64,000 bases of DNA from Bradyrhizobium amphicarpaeae (GCF_002266435.3 NZ_CP029426.2:1332001-1396000); one strand, 5' to 3'. Shown: positions 16,958-26,504, counted from the stretch's first letter. Translations and numbers: made by a program. The notes: generated by a model not told the origin, from the sequence alone.

Positions 16958-17980
16958 TCATACCGCCGCTTTCAGCCTGCCTTGAAGGAGAAGCAAATCC
17001 TCCGGCAAAGCCGCCTCCCAGTGAAGTAATTCTCCGGTCCTCGGGTGCTCCAGTACCAGTAGGTACGCATGCAGGGCCTGCCGCCCAAGCGCGGTCAGAG
17101 CCGCCTGCGATTCGGGCCCGAGCTGGTTCGCCTTGGTCTTGAAATGCGGGCCATAGACGGCATCCCCCATCAGAGGGTGCCCGATATGGGCGAGATGGAC
17201 GCGGATCTGGTGGGTGCGCCCGGTCTCGAGCTCGCAGGCCAGCAGCGTCGCGATCGGCTTGCCGTCGCGCCCGTTGAAACTCTCCAGGATCTCCCAATGC
17301 GTGACGGCTTCCCGGCCGCCCTGGCGCACCGCCATCTTCTCGCGCGCATGGGGATGGCGGTCGATCGGCGCGTCGACGGTGCCGCGATGGCGGCCCGGCA
17401 CGCCCCACGCGAAGGCCATGTAGCCGCGGCGCATCGGCCCGGTGCGGCCGTGATCGGCAAATTGCGCGGTCAGCGAGGCATGGGCGAGGTCGTTCTTGGC
17501 GACCACCATCAGCCCCGTGGTGTCCTTGTCGAGCCGGTGCACGATGCCGGGCCGGCGCACCCCGCCGATGCCCGACAGCGAAGCGCCGCAATGGGCGATC
17601 AGCGCGTTGACCAGCGTGCCGGTCTCGTGGCCGGCGGCCGGGTGCACCACCAGCCCCTTCGGCTTGTTGAGGACGACGATGTCGTCGTCCTCGAACACGA
17701 TATCGAGCGCGATATCCTCTCCCTTGGGCTCCGGCGGGGTGGCTTCCGGCACGTCGATTGTGATCGTATCGCCGGATGTGACGTGATAAGCGGGGTCGCG
17801 GACGGGGGCAGTCTTCAGGCTCACCGCGCCCGCCAGGATCAGGGCTTTCAGCCGCGATCGCGACAGGTCGGTGAGGTGTGCCGCCAGCACGCGGTCGAGC
17901 CGGGCCGAGCCCTCGCTGCCGTCGACGACAACCTCCAACCTTTGCGCAGAGCCAAGACCCTTAGGATCAAGTTTTTCCAT
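16958..17980 (-). CDS. RluA-family (RluD-like) 23S rRNA pseudouridine synthase
   Basis: A 340-residue enzyme that isomerises uridine to pseudouridine in ribosomal RNA. An N-terminal S4 RNA-binding domain (ARLDRVLAAHLTDLSRSRLK) is followed by the catalytic core, with the active aspartate in the motif HRLDKDTTGLMVVAK. GRTHQIRVHLAHIGHPLMGD is the other family signature. The ATG at 17980 overlaps, in the palindrome CATG, the ATG of the divergent gene at 17979. RluD modifies helix 69 in E. coli; the exact target here is inferred only. Confidence 0.93.
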   Translation of the reverse strand: MEKLDPKGLGSAQRLEVVVDGSEGSARLDRVLAAHLTDLSRSRLKALILAGAVSLKTAPVRDPAYHVTSGDTITIDVPEATPPEPKGEDIALDIVFEDDDIVVLNKPKGLVVHPAAGHETGTLVNALIAHCGASLSGIGGVRRPGIVHRLDKDTTGLMVVAKNDLAHASLTAQFADHGRTGPMRRGYMAFAWGVPGRHRGTVDAPIDRHPHAREKMAVRQGGREAVTHWEILESFNGRDGKPIATLLACELETGRTHQIRVHLAHIGHPLMGDAVYGPHFKTKANQLGPESQAALTALGRQALHAYLLVLEHPRTGELLHWEAALPEDLLLLQGRLKAAV

Positions 17981-18323
17981 GACCACGACTGACACCGCTG
18001 TTCCCGAACCGAGCCCCGAGCAGGCCGCGCTGTTCGCGCGGGTGCGGCGGATGATGCTGATCGCGGGGTTGACCACGGCGCTGGCGATCTGCGCCGTGCT
18101 GATCGCGGTGGGCTACCGCCTTTTCAAGTCCGAGGGAAGGGCGGCCGAGCCGGCCGGCGACGTCACCGCCATGCTGCCGAAGGGCGCCAAAATCGTCTCG
18201 ACCGGCCTCGCCGGCGATCGCCTCGTGGTCACCCTGGATCTCGGCGGGGTCATCGAAATCCGCACCTTCGACGCCCACACCCTGAAGCCCGCCGGAAAGC
18301 TGAAATTCGCCAATGAGCCGTAA
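17979..18323 (+). CDS. Small membrane-anchored protein, possibly DUF6476
   Basis: A 114-residue protein with one transmembrane helix at about 27-47 (MLIAGLTTALAICAVLIAVG) and a C-terminal soluble domain rich in beta strands (DRLVVTLDLGGVIEIRTFD). Size, topology and placement head-to-head with an rluA-type gene fit a family I recall as DUF6476 in alphaproteobacteria, but I cannot confirm this. Its start codon shares two bases with the start of the pseudouridine synthase gene, so the two messages overlap at their 5' coding ends and the promoter of each must lie inside the other gene. Confidence 0.75.
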   Translation: MTTTDTAVPEPSPEQAALFARVRRMMLIAGLTTALAICAVLIAVGYRLFKSEGRAAEPAGDVTAMLPKGAKIVSTGLAGDRLVVTLDLGGVIEIRTFDAHTLKPAGKLKFANEP

Positions 18324-18380
18324 AAGGCCCGTGGGGGTCCTTGCGGCGGACAAATTTCGAGGTTATTGGCTAGCCCTCAC

Positions 18381-18455
18381 GCTCCCTTCGTCTAGCGGTT
18401 AGGACGCGGCCCTCTCAAGGCTGAAACAGGGGTTCGATTCCCCTAGGGAGCGCCA
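18381..18455 (+). tRNA. tRNA-Glu (anticodon CTC)
   Basis: The seven-bp acceptor stem GCTCCCT/AGGGAGC is perfect. The anticodon loop CTCTCAA gives anticodon CTC. The T-arm GGGGTTCGATTCCCC is canonical, and CCA is encoded at 18453-18455. The next gene downstream is a NERD-helicase, so the tRNA is a conceivable integration site, although I found no duplicated 3' end in the window. Confidence 0.95.
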
Positions 18456-18574
18456 AGTATAATCCTAAGCCATTGAAAAGCTGTATCCCCTGGGCGACCA
18501 TGTGAGCCTGGAGGGACCGCTTTGCCACGTACGCAGCTCACGCGGCGGTCCGCAATGGTGCTCGCGGTCGTCAC

Positions 18575-20392
18575 ATGGCAATCCTGATCCCCAGCCTCGG
18601 CTTCGCGCGCTTCGACAGCCGTGGGGAGCTGCGGCTCGCGGAACGGCTCAAGGACTTTCTCGAAGAGAACGCCGTCGTCTGGCACAACCTCCCCGTCGGC
18701 CCGCTCAACCGGCATCCGGATTTCATCATCGTTCATCCCGCGAACGGGCTGCTGGTGCTCGAGGTGAAGGACTGGCGTCTGGAGACGATCGTCTCGGCGG
18801 ACAAGACGCAGGTCGAGTTGCTGACCAGCCGTGGCGTGGTGCGCGAGACAAATCCGCTCGAGCAGGCGCGCAAATATACGTTCGACGTCGTGCGCACGGT
18901 TGAGCGCGACGGGCAGCTGCTGTTTCCGCCCGGGCATCGATTCATGGGCAAAGCCATCGTGCCGTTCGGCCATGGCGCCGTGTTCACGAACATCACGCGC
19001 AAGCAGTTCGAACAGACCGATCTCAAGGACGTGTTCTCCGAGCAGCTCTGCATGTTCAAGGACGAAATGACGGAGGGCGCCGATCCCGAGGAATTCCGCT
19101 CACGGGTGTGGCGCATGGTCTATCCGCGTCTCGGAGAGCCGCTGTCCATGCCGCAATTCGACCGGCTGCGCGCGCTGCTGTTTCCGGAGATCCGCATCCG
19201 GCAGATTGCGCTGCCTCTGGAAGACACGAGCGGTGTCAATCCCTCGGACCGCACGCTTGCGGTCATGGACATGCATCAGGAGCAGTTCGCACGCAGCCTG
19301 GGCGAGGGGCATCGGATCATTCGCGGCGTCGCCGGATCGGGCAAGACCCTGATCCTGGCCTTCCGGGCCGAGTATCTCGCGCGAGCGGCGGCGAAGCCGG
19401 TGCTGATCCTGTGTTACGCCAATGGCATCGCCGGGCGGCTCGAGGATGCCATGCAGAGCCGGGGCGTCGAGAACCGCGTGCAGGTCCTCACCTTTCATTC
19501 ATGGTGCTACCGGATGCTGCGGACGTACGGCATTCCCGCGCCGTCCGAACGCGATTATCCTGATTACGCCGAGCGGCTTGCGGCCAGCGTCGCAGCGGTC
19601 GTGAAGGCCGTCGATCAAGGCCATATCCCGGCGGAGCAATACGACGCTGTCCTGATCGACGAGGCCCATGATTTCGAGCCGCAATGGCTCGCGCTCGCGG
19701 CCAAGATGGTGAACCCGCGCACCAAAGCGCTGATGGTCGTCTACGACGACATCCAGGCCATCTACAAAGGACGCGAACGCCCGGTGTGGAGTCAGCTCGG
19801 CATCGAAGCCAAGGGCAGGACCACCGTGTTGAAGGTCAACTACCGCAACACGGCGCAGATCGTCGCCTTCGCGAGGCGCTTCGCGGCGGACGTCATCGGC
19901 GCTCCCGGCACGACGGCCGACGACGAGCACGCGATCCTGTTGCCCGAAGATGCGGGCCGGCAAGGGCTGGAGCCGGAGGTTCGACGGTGCGTGAGCATCG
20001 ACGCAGAAGCGCACTGCGTCGCCGAATGGTTTCTCGACAGGAAGAAAGCCGGTTACGAGTGGTCGCAGATGGCGTGTCTCTACCCGGAGCACTGGATCGG
20101 AGGAAAAGTTGCGCAGATCCTGGCCCGGCATGGCGCGCCGATCGATATGGCCAAGGACAATCGCAACAGAGTCTCGGTCAAGCGGGTGGCCGTGCGGTTC
20201 CTGAGCATGCATTCCGCGAAGGGACTGGAGTTTCCCTGCGTCGCCATCGCTGGCCTCGGCCTGCTCGGCCGTCACGGCGAGACCGTCGAGGAGTGCGTGC
20301 GACTGACCTATGTCGGAGTGACCCGGGCGACGCACGAAGCGCTGCTGACGTATTCGAGCGAAACGGCGTTGGTGCAGCGTCTGATCGCGTAG
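18575..20392 (+). CDS. NERD-domain nuclease fused to a UvrD-like SF1 helicase
   Basis: A 605-residue fusion. Residues 12-120 form a NERD (nuclease-related) domain with GE at 17-18 and a likely D49, E63-x-K65 active site (HPDFIIVH, LVLEVKDW). An SF1A helicase follows, with Walker A GVAGSGKT at about 251-258, DEAHD Walker B at about 362-366, VNYRNT, MHSAKGLEF at about 544 and TYVGVTRA near the end. Such fusions are thought to unwind and cut DNA, and several occur in defence loci. The gene lies just downstream of tRNA-Glu. No clear ribosome site precedes the ATG. Composition is normal for the genome. Confidence 0.9.
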   Translation: MAILIPSLGFARFDSRGELRLAERLKDFLEENAVVWHNLPVGPLNRHPDFIIVHPANGLLVLEVKDWRLETIVSADKTQVELLTSRGVVRETNPLEQARKYTFDVVRTVERDGQLLFPPGHRFMGKAIVPFGHGAVFTNITRKQFEQTDLKDVFSEQLCMFKDEMTEGADPEEFRSRVWRMVYPRLGEPLSMPQFDRLRALLFPEIRIRQIALPLEDTSGVNPSDRTLAVMDMHQEQFARSLGEGHRIIRGVAGSGKTLILAFRAEYLARAAAKPVLILCYANGIAGRLEDAMQSRGVENRVQVLTFHSWCYRMLRTYGIPAPSERDYPDYAERLAASVAAVVKAVDQGHIPAEQYDAVLIDEAHDFEPQWLALAAKMVNPRTKALMVVYDDIQAIYKGRERPVWSQLGIEAKGRTTVLKVNYRNTAQIVAFARRFAADVIGAPGTTADDEHAILLPEDAGRQGLEPEVRRCVSIDAEAHCVAEWFLDRKKAGYEWSQMACLYPEHWIGGKVAQILARHGAPIDMAKDNRNRVSVKRVAVRFLSMHSAKGLEFPCVAIAGLGLLGRHGETVEECVRLTYVGVTRATHEALLTYSSETALVQRLIA

Positions 20393-20446
20393 ACTAACGC
20401 CGCGGCCGCGATCTCTTTTTTGATGGTTTCACATTGAGCATGACCA

Positions 20447-20980
20447 ATGGCATTGGCGATCAATATCAGGGCCGACAACGAGTCGGCAGGCGAGATCGAG
20501 CGGCTGTGGGATCAGGTTGCGGCGTTCGAGGTCGAGCCCTCGATGCGCGCGCTCGGCTACCGACCTCACTTTACATTTGCGATCTACGACGGACCCGAGA
20601 TCGACGAGAAGTCCGCGTGGGAGGCAATGCTGGCAGCTATTGCCGGCGAGACGCAACTGCGGATCGCGTTCAACCGAATTCGCTGGTTCGAAGGTTCTCC
20701 GCTCGTCCTCTGGGCGGAGCCGGTGGTCGACGAAACCCTGGCTCGCATCCACGGCGCGATCAGCGCGGCCATCGATCCAGCGCGTTGTCGTCCTCATTAC
20801 CGGCCAGGCGCCTGGACGCCTCATTGCACGCTCGGCACGGCCATTGCCGACGGACGGCGCAATGACGCGATTGCCTTTGCACGGGCGTTTGATCGCAGCT
20901 TTCAAGTGCTGTTCGATGTGGCCGATTGCGTCGTCTTTCCGCCTGTGCGGATCATCGCCGAGCGAAAACTACCCTCGTAG
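20447..20980 (+). CDS. 2H phosphoesterase / 2'-5' RNA ligase family protein
   Basis: A 177-residue protein with the two HxT motifs that define the 2H superfamily: H41-F-T43 in RPHFTFA and H126-C-T128 in TPHCTLGT. Members hydrolyse 2',3'-cyclic phosphates or 2'-5' linkages, or ligate tRNA halves; some cut cyclic-nucleotide signals. It is 54 bases downstream of the NERD-helicase gene on the same strand, so the two may be co-transcribed. A functional link between them is only inferred. Confidence 0.85.
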   Translation: MALAINIRADNESAGEIERLWDQVAAFEVEPSMRALGYRPHFTFAIYDGPEIDEKSAWEAMLAAIAGETQLRIAFNRIRWFEGSPLVLWAEPVVDETLARIHGAISAAIDPARCRPHYRPGAWTPHCTLGTAIADGRRNDAIAFARAFDRSFQVLFDVADCVVFPPVRIIAERKLPS

Positions 20981-21037
20981 TTGGTCATCGCTTCGGCGTG
21001 ATTGATGGCATGCATCGAACACGCGCCACTGTCCTCC

Positions 21038-22021
21038 TCACGCCGTCGTCCCGTCAATCGACCGCCGGATCACCTTCTGCACATCCGCATTCGACAGGAA
21101 CAGGTCGTGGTTGATGATGCCCCAGCCTTCCGCTGACGCATCGACCACGCGCACGCCGAGCCGCGCGATGGCGGCCTTTTCCGCTGCGCCGACCCGGGTC
21201 ATGCCGCCGGCGAGCTGTCCCGACAGCGCCAATGCGCGGTCGTTGGTCGAGGCAATCACGGTGATCTTGCCGGCCAGCGGACCGATGCGCTGCACCGCCG
21301 AGGAGAACACGTCCATGTCGATGTCGGGCGCGGCGAACACCACCGCACCGATCTTGCCCGTGATCGTATCGCCGTATTTCGCATAGAGCTGGCGCAGGCT
21401 TTCGAGCGTCAGCATGGTTCCCATGCTGTGGGCGACGATGTGCACGCGGCCGGCGCCCGGCGTCGACACGAGCGCGGAGAGCACGCGTTCGAACTCGTCG
21501 CGGGACCACATCGCGCTGTCGCGGTCATAGGCATAGTCGAACAATCCTGCCCTGGAGGGCCAGGAGAACGCGATGGTCCGGCCCCGGAATCGAATTCCGT
21601 CCGAGAGATGCGCGGCATCCAGCACCGCCGTCTCGAACGTCTGCTTGAAGCCGTGGACATAGATCAGCACATCCCCTCCGCCGGTCTCGGCGGCGAGATC
21701 GCCGGCGTCGGCCGACACCGGTTCGACCCGGTCGAGACGCCAGTCGCCGATTCCAACCGAGGCGAGGGACAGCCGGCTCTCGTCGGGGGCCACCAGCCTC
21801 GCCCGCGCAATCGTCAGGCTCGTCGCGCGCTCCGGCCCGAACCAGGGCTTGGAGCGGCCGCCACCCACGGCTTTGCGCGTGGTGGCGACGAGCACCGTCG
21901 GTTCGACTGACAATGACGATGCGTCATAGGTCGCGCCGGTCGCGCCCAGGCCGGCGCATCCGCCGAGCGCGAGAGCACTGCCCGCTGACATCAGTCCGCC
22001 CAGCAAAGTCCGGCGCGACAT
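21038..22021 (-). CDS. DUF900-type alpha/beta hydrolase lipoprotein
   Basis: A 327-residue exported protein. The N terminus SRRTLLGGLMSAGSALALGG followed by C has a twin-arginine pattern and a lipobox, so it is probably a Tat-exported lipoprotein. The hydrolase core shows DVLIYVHGFKQTFE (oxyanion region), VHIVAHSMGTM (nucleophile serine), an acidic residue in FAAPDIDMD and a late histidine in GWGIINHDLF. The DUF900 family fits its size and motifs. ATG 22021 is chosen for the signal sequence; a GTG at 22057 is in frame. The substrate is unknown. Confidence 0.85.
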   Translation of the reverse strand: MSRRTLLGGLMSAGSALALGGCAGLGATGATYDASSLSVEPTVLVATTRKAVGGGRSKPWFGPERATSLTIARARLVAPDESRLSLASVGIGDWRLDRVEPVSADAGDLAAETGGGDVLIYVHGFKQTFETAVLDAAHLSDGIRFRGRTIAFSWPSRAGLFDYAYDRDSAMWSRDEFERVLSALVSTPGAGRVHIVAHSMGTMLTLESLRQLYAKYGDTITGKIGAVVFAAPDIDMDVFSSAVQRIGPLAGKITVIASTNDRALALSGQLAGGMTRVGAAEKAAIARLGVRVVDASAEGWGIINHDLFLSNADVQKVIRRSIDGTTA

Positions 22022-22176
22022 GGAAGGATTTGTTTGAAGAGGACGTCGGCCTATCACTGGGAACCCTGGAACTTCGCCCCCGACAGCGCGGCCCCATTAG
22101 CTCCCTGAATGACAATGGGGGCGAGATGACGGCGGAGCCGCCTCATGCCTGCCATGGCGATCGAGGGAATGCCGGG

Positions 22177-22611
22177 TCAATCGACGATCTCGATGGAATG
22201 GACCTCGCACCAGTCGCGCAAGGCCCGCTCCGTCGCCTTGTTCCGGTAGTGATGCCAGGCATCGATCGCTCCCCGTCGGGAGAGCAGGCCCTTGAACTTC
22301 TGGTAGGCGCCGCGCTTGCTGAAGAAATAGCGAACGTCGTCGAGATCGTTCGGGAGCGTTTCGCGGACAAAGGCGATCACGAGAGGCTTGCCGAGGTCGA
22401 AATCTCGAGAGTTCGGGATCCGCAGATACTTGGTCTCGTCTTCGATGTCGTCGGGAAGTTCCTCGTCCTCGAGCTCCTGCAGGTCGTCCTGATCGAACTG
22501 GTAGTAGATCTTCCCCGTCTGCCTGCAGACGAAGGTGTGGCACTCCCCCATGCCGCCGCTGAGGTCGCCGAACTCGAAAGCCTGGGAGATGTCTGCGAAT
22601 TTCACGGGCAT
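22177..22611 (-). CDS. UPF0158-like hypothetical protein
   Basis: A 144-residue acidic soluble protein. A strong ribosome site (GGAGAGGAG) precedes the ATG at 22611. Motifs include GECHTFVCRQTGKIYYQFD, a Glu/Asp-rich turn, KYLRIPNSRDFDLGK, then FFSKRGAYQKFKGLL and AIDAWHHYRNKATERALRDW, an order I associate with the UPF0158 family. No function is established. It is downstream of the PepSY gene but 177 bases away, so probably a separate unit. Confidence 0.78.
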   Translation of the reverse strand: MPVKFADISQAFEFGDLSGGMGECHTFVCRQTGKIYYQFDQDDLQELEDEELPDDIEDETKYLRIPNSRDFDLGKPLVIAFVRETLPNDLDDVRYFFSKRGAYQKFKGLLSRRGAIDAWHHYRNKATERALRDWCEVHSIEIVD

Positions 22612-22788
22612 TGGATACTCCTCTCCTTCGAGGCAATGAACCCGAGCTGCGGCCAGAACCCAGCGGATGTTCCTTGCGTTCAACCGGTCGGGACGTGACA
22701 AACCTCCACCGCGGCCAAACATGGAACCCCCTCGCGCCTTTTGCAATACATGGCCGGCGCCACGGTTTGTTGCGGGCAAGACAGTCGG

Positions 22789-24231
22789 TCAACGACGCAG
22801 ATAGCGCCAGCCGATCACGACGCCGCTCCCTGAGACGATGGTGCCGAGGATCGACAACAGCCACACCACGATATCCCAGGCCGGGCGATACATCAGCAGC
22901 AGGCGAAAATCGAAACTGTGCAGCGCGTTGAACAGCCAGCGATATGTGCGACGGCTGCCATCGGCGCGGCCGACGATGTCGCCCGTGACCGGGCTGATGT
23001 GTAACCATGTTGTCGCGTCGTCGTCGAACACCGCGCGCAATACCGGCAATTCGCGGTCGTGATGATGTGCGTACCAGTAGGAATCGTATTCTCCGAGGAC
23101 GATCCGTTCCGCGAGGCGCGCTTGCGGCAGCAATTTCGTTGCGGCGCTCCAAAGCCGCTCCTGCGGGAGCGTGACGATCTGGCCCGACGTCGCATCCAGA
23201 GGCCGCTGGACGCCGTCGCGCGATGCGGCGATCATCATCGGGCTGTCGTCGAGCCAGACGAAGCGCGCTTCGACCGCGGCGGATGGCGGTGTCGGCAGCC
23301 TCGCCGCAATGGTCGGCGCATCGTGGCCGGCGTAGCGTTGCAGCGCTTCGGGCTTGGTGTTGCTTCCTGCGAAATATTCGCCGGGATTGAGCGACAGCCA
23401 ACCGGAGAACGTCCATGTCAGCACGAAGATGCCCGCGATCAGGCCAGTGACGTGGTGCCACGCCATCCAGCCGCGATACGGGGTGATCCTCCCGCTGGCG
23501 TAGCGGTGCTTCAATCGGACGCGAAGGATGCCGATCCAGATGCCGGTGACGCCGATGATCAGGCAGATTCCGGAGATCCACAGCACCACGGATCGCCACA
23601 GCGGTCCATCCTGGCGCAACACGGTCGGATAGATCCAGTGCGGGATCGAGCCGAGCCAGTTCCAGACGCGTTCGGTCCGGCTGGTGTCGAGCGCGACCTC
23701 GCCGGAGCGCGAGGAGATATAGAGCTTGGTACCGGCATCGTCACCGAGAGCAATGAGGTAGAGCGGTCTCAGCGGATCGTAACGGGCCGTGACGCTCCAT
23801 TGGTCGCGATCGATGATGGCTTCGAGCCGTGGCGATCGGGCCGCCGGATGATGTTGTGCGACCGCGAGCGCCTGCCGTTCCGAGATGCCGGTGATGACGC
23901 GGCCGTCGACGGCCGAGATGGCCCGCCGCTTGCCGTCCCAGCCGGTGATCCGATACACGGGTTCGTCGGCAAGCATCGACAGTCGGAGATCGCGCGGATA
24001 GCGCGTCGCGCCAGCCGCCTTCATCGCGTCGTCCGGCGAGAGCGCCGCCGTCTCCCATTGAACGTCCGGGAGCGCTGCCAACCGTTCCTTGTCGGAAAGG
24101 CCGGGAAAAGCCACGTACATCATCACCACGCCGGAGATGATCCACATGGCGAAGAACAGGCAGGTGACGATGCCGACCCAGCGGTGGACGATATACAGCC
24201 ACCGCCGGAGTGTGCGTTTCAGGGCCCGCAT
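22789..24231 (-). CDS. PepSY-associated transmembrane protein
   Basis: A 480-residue inner-membrane protein with a first helix near the N terminus (IVHRWVGIVTCLFFAMWIIS), a large periplasmic section with PepSY-type repeats, then paired helices (VVLWISGICLIIGVTGIWIG and VTGLIAGIFVLTWTFSGWLS) and a final helix (IVVWLLSILGTIVSGSGVVI). Conserved histidines (YIVHRW, MAWHHVTG, ALHSFDF) could bind haem or metal, as in proteins proposed to reduce imported metal chelates. It starts two bases after the receptor gene stops, so the two form an operon under the cobalamin riboswitch. Confidence 0.88.
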   Translation of the reverse strand: MRALKRTLRRWLYIVHRWVGIVTCLFFAMWIISGVVMMYVAFPGLSDKERLAALPDVQWETAALSPDDAMKAAGATRYPRDLRLSMLADEPVYRITGWDGKRRAISAVDGRVITGISERQALAVAQHHPAARSPRLEAIIDRDQWSVTARYDPLRPLYLIALGDDAGTKLYISSRSGEVALDTSRTERVWNWLGSIPHWIYPTVLRQDGPLWRSVVLWISGICLIIGVTGIWIGILRVRLKHRYASGRITPYRGWMAWHHVTGLIAGIFVLTWTFSGWLSLNPGEYFAGSNTKPEALQRYAGHDAPTIAARLPTPPSAAVEARFVWLDDSPMMIAASRDGVQRPLDATSGQIVTLPQERLWSAATKLLPQARLAERIVLGEYDSYWYAHHHDRELPVLRAVFDDDATTWLHISPVTGDIVGRADGSRRTYRWLFNALHSFDFRLLLMYRPAWDIVVWLLSILGTIVSGSGVVIGWRYLRR

Positions 24232-24233
24232 GC

Positions 24234-26504
24234 TCAGAATTTCACGTTGACTGCGAGCTGCGCCGTGCGCGGCATGCCGAGCATCCACTGTGTGGTCCCG
24301 CCCGACGTCGTGTAGACCTCGTCGAACAGATTGTAGATGCGGAACGACACGGTGGTGTTGAGGTCGGGCTTCCACTGCACACCGGCATTGACGATGTTGT
24401 AGGCCGGGCGCGTCACCGTGTTGGCGTTGTCCGCATAGGTCTTGCCGACGATCTGCACGCCTGCGTTGGCCGACCAGTTCGGTGCGAAGGCCCAGGTCGC
24501 CCAGATGTTGGAGACGTTCTGCGGCACGTTGACCGGTACGTTGCCGGCATAGTTCACGGTTCCGCCCCCGACAGCCTGCACGAAATCATCGTATTTCGCG
24601 CGCAGGAAGGCGGTGTTGGCATCGATCCGCCAGCCATGATCGAGCAGGAAGCCCACCGACGCTTCGACGCCGCGCGACGATTGCTGGCCGACCTGGACGG
24701 TCAACGACGGGATGTTCGGATCGCGTGCCAGCAGGTTGTTCTTCACGATCTCGTAGCCGGCCAAGGTCCATTCGCCGCGTCCGCCCCAGAACGATTGCTT
24801 GACGCCGATCTCGATCTGTTTGCCGGTGGCGAGGTCGAAGTTCCTGTTTGCGGAGGAGAGTGAGATGAGCCCTCCGACCGGATCGACCGCGGTGGAATAC
24901 TGGCCGTAGAAAGCGAGATCCTTGACCGGTGTGTAGACCGCACCCGCGCGCCAGGTTGTCGAGGAGAACGACTTTTCGAAGCTGTTGGCGGGCGCGACAT
25001 AGTCGGTACGCGCGATCGTCGGCTCGTCCTGACGGATGCCGGCAATCAAGGACAGCTGCTCGGTGACCGACAGCCTGTTCTCGGCAAACAGCGCGTATTG
25101 GTTGGTCACGCTTCCGTAGCCGGGCACCGTGGCGTTCGGACTGTTGAATACGCCGGGAACGAAATTGAACGGGTCGACGGAAGACGAGCCGCCATAGGGC
25201 GAATTGTTGGTGTGGGTGAAGTTGATGCTGTTGACGTCGAAACCCGCGAGGAACTCGTTGGCCATGCCGAAGACATGCCCGCGGAATTTCGCATCCATGC
25301 GATTGCCGACTTGCTGTTGGACGTGAAAAATCTCGATATAACTGCTTCGGTTGATCAGGCCGGTGGCGGGATTGTAGGCGTAGCTTTCGACGTCCTTCCA
25401 GTGTCGCTTGGAGTTCAAATAATAGAGCGAGTTCTGAACCGATATTCCGTCGGCGACCTGCCATTCGGTCTTCACCTGATTCCAGCTGTCCTGGTATCGG
25501 ATATGGCTGTCGCTGACGTTGTAGTTCTTGAAGCGCAGCGATTCATCGAGCCTGCCGTTGATCAGCGGCGTGCCGAAGTAGCGTGACGGCTGGCGGTCAC
25601 CATAGTCCGTAGACAGCGTCCAGGTGACGTCTTCGTTCTGCTTGAGCTGGATCACGGCATGAAGGGCGACATTGGAGGTGTCGTCGCGGTCGACCCAGCC
25701 GTCGGACATATTGCCGGAGGCCGTGATCCGGTAGGCGACGTCCTTGCTGACCGGACCGCCACTGTCCACGGCAATACGCCGCGTCATGTTGGTGTCCAGC
25801 GAGATCTCGGCCTGGTTGCGGGGAACCCACAAGGGCAGTTTCGAAACGACGTTGATGGCGCCGCCCACCGCACCCGCCCCATACATCACCGACGCAGGCC
25901 CGCGTAGCACTTCGATGCGCTCGGTCGACCACGTATCGAACGGAAAGGTCACCGTCCCGGCGCCGATATAGAGCTGGGTGCCGTCGTACAAGGTCATGAC
26001 GGACCCGAGGCCGGTGAAGCCGCGGGTGTTGAAGGAGACGCCGCCATTGCCGGGGGCCGGGCTCGCCGTGAAGCCGGTGGCGTTCTGCGTCACGGCCTCG
26101 AGGAGGTTCTGCTGGCCGCGTTCGGAGATGGTTTCGGCGGAGATCACCTCCACGCTGCCCGGCGTCTGCAGCCGCGTCAGTCCGAGCCGGCTCCCGGCCG
26201 TGCTGGCCCCGGTGAGGTTGAGCGTCGGTGCAGCGAACACGGGACCCGTCGAGCCGGCAACGGGTTTATTGGCGTTGGCAGCCGCGTTGCGTTGCTGGTG
26301 GGAACGCACGGAGCGCGCGGCCGCGGCGCGGCGGTTGCTGCGCGCAGCCGGCGTTGCCGTATGCTGCACCACCACGGGGTCGAGCGTCTGGGGCGATCCG
26401 CCGGATTGTGCCGAGCCATCGGTCGACCAAGCGAGGCAGGAGAGTGCAACTGAATTGAACAACGTGCGGCGATGCCGCAGGGCGAAGATTGTCTGGGAGG
26501 TCAT
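24234..26504 (-). CDS. TonB-dependent outer-membrane receptor (siderophore-receptor type), riboswitch controlled
   Basis: A 756-residue outer-membrane gated channel. The N terminus has a signal-like sequence, then a probable TonB box (LDPVVVQ) and a low-complexity Ala/Arg-rich linker. The plug domain shows GSVEVISAETISERGQQN, FNTRGFTGLG and ERIEVLRGPASVMYGAGAVG; the barrel ends in the typical aromatic residue (AQLAVNVKF). By sequence it looks like the FhuA/FpvA class. It is preceded by a cobalamin riboswitch, so cobalamin, another corrinoid or a cobalt chelate is the likely cargo. The ATG at 26504 has GGAG-like sequence close by; the open frame extends upstream without meaning. Confidence 0.92.
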   Translation of the reverse strand: MTSQTIFALRHRRTLFNSVALSCLAWSTDGSAQSGGSPQTLDPVVVQHTATPAARSNRRAAAARSVRSHQQRNAAANANKPVAGSTGPVFAAPTLNLTGASTAGSRLGLTRLQTPGSVEVISAETISERGQQNLLEAVTQNATGFTASPAPGNGGVSFNTRGFTGLGSVMTLYDGTQLYIGAGTVTFPFDTWSTERIEVLRGPASVMYGAGAVGGAINVVSKLPLWVPRNQAEISLDTNMTRRIAVDSGGPVSKDVAYRITASGNMSDGWVDRDDTSNVALHAVIQLKQNEDVTWTLSTDYGDRQPSRYFGTPLINGRLDESLRFKNYNVSDSHIRYQDSWNQVKTEWQVADGISVQNSLYYLNSKRHWKDVESYAYNPATGLINRSSYIEIFHVQQQVGNRMDAKFRGHVFGMANEFLAGFDVNSINFTHTNNSPYGGSSSVDPFNFVPGVFNSPNATVPGYGSVTNQYALFAENRLSVTEQLSLIAGIRQDEPTIARTDYVAPANSFEKSFSSTTWRAGAVYTPVKDLAFYGQYSTAVDPVGGLISLSSANRNFDLATGKQIEIGVKQSFWGGRGEWTLAGYEIVKNNLLARDPNIPSLTVQVGQQSSRGVEASVGFLLDHGWRIDANTAFLRAKYDDFVQAVGGGTVNYAGNVPVNVPQNVSNIWATWAFAPNWSANAGVQIVGKTYADNANTVTRPAYNIVNAGVQWKPDLNTTVSFRIYNLFDEVYTTSGGTTQWMLGMPRTAQLAVNVKF

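Noticed and set aside
18440..18460. tRNA-Glu 3' end as an attachment site of an integrated element
   Set aside because: I looked for a second copy of the tRNA 3' end (CCCCTAGGGAGCGCCA) in the window and saw none, and no integrase gene is present.
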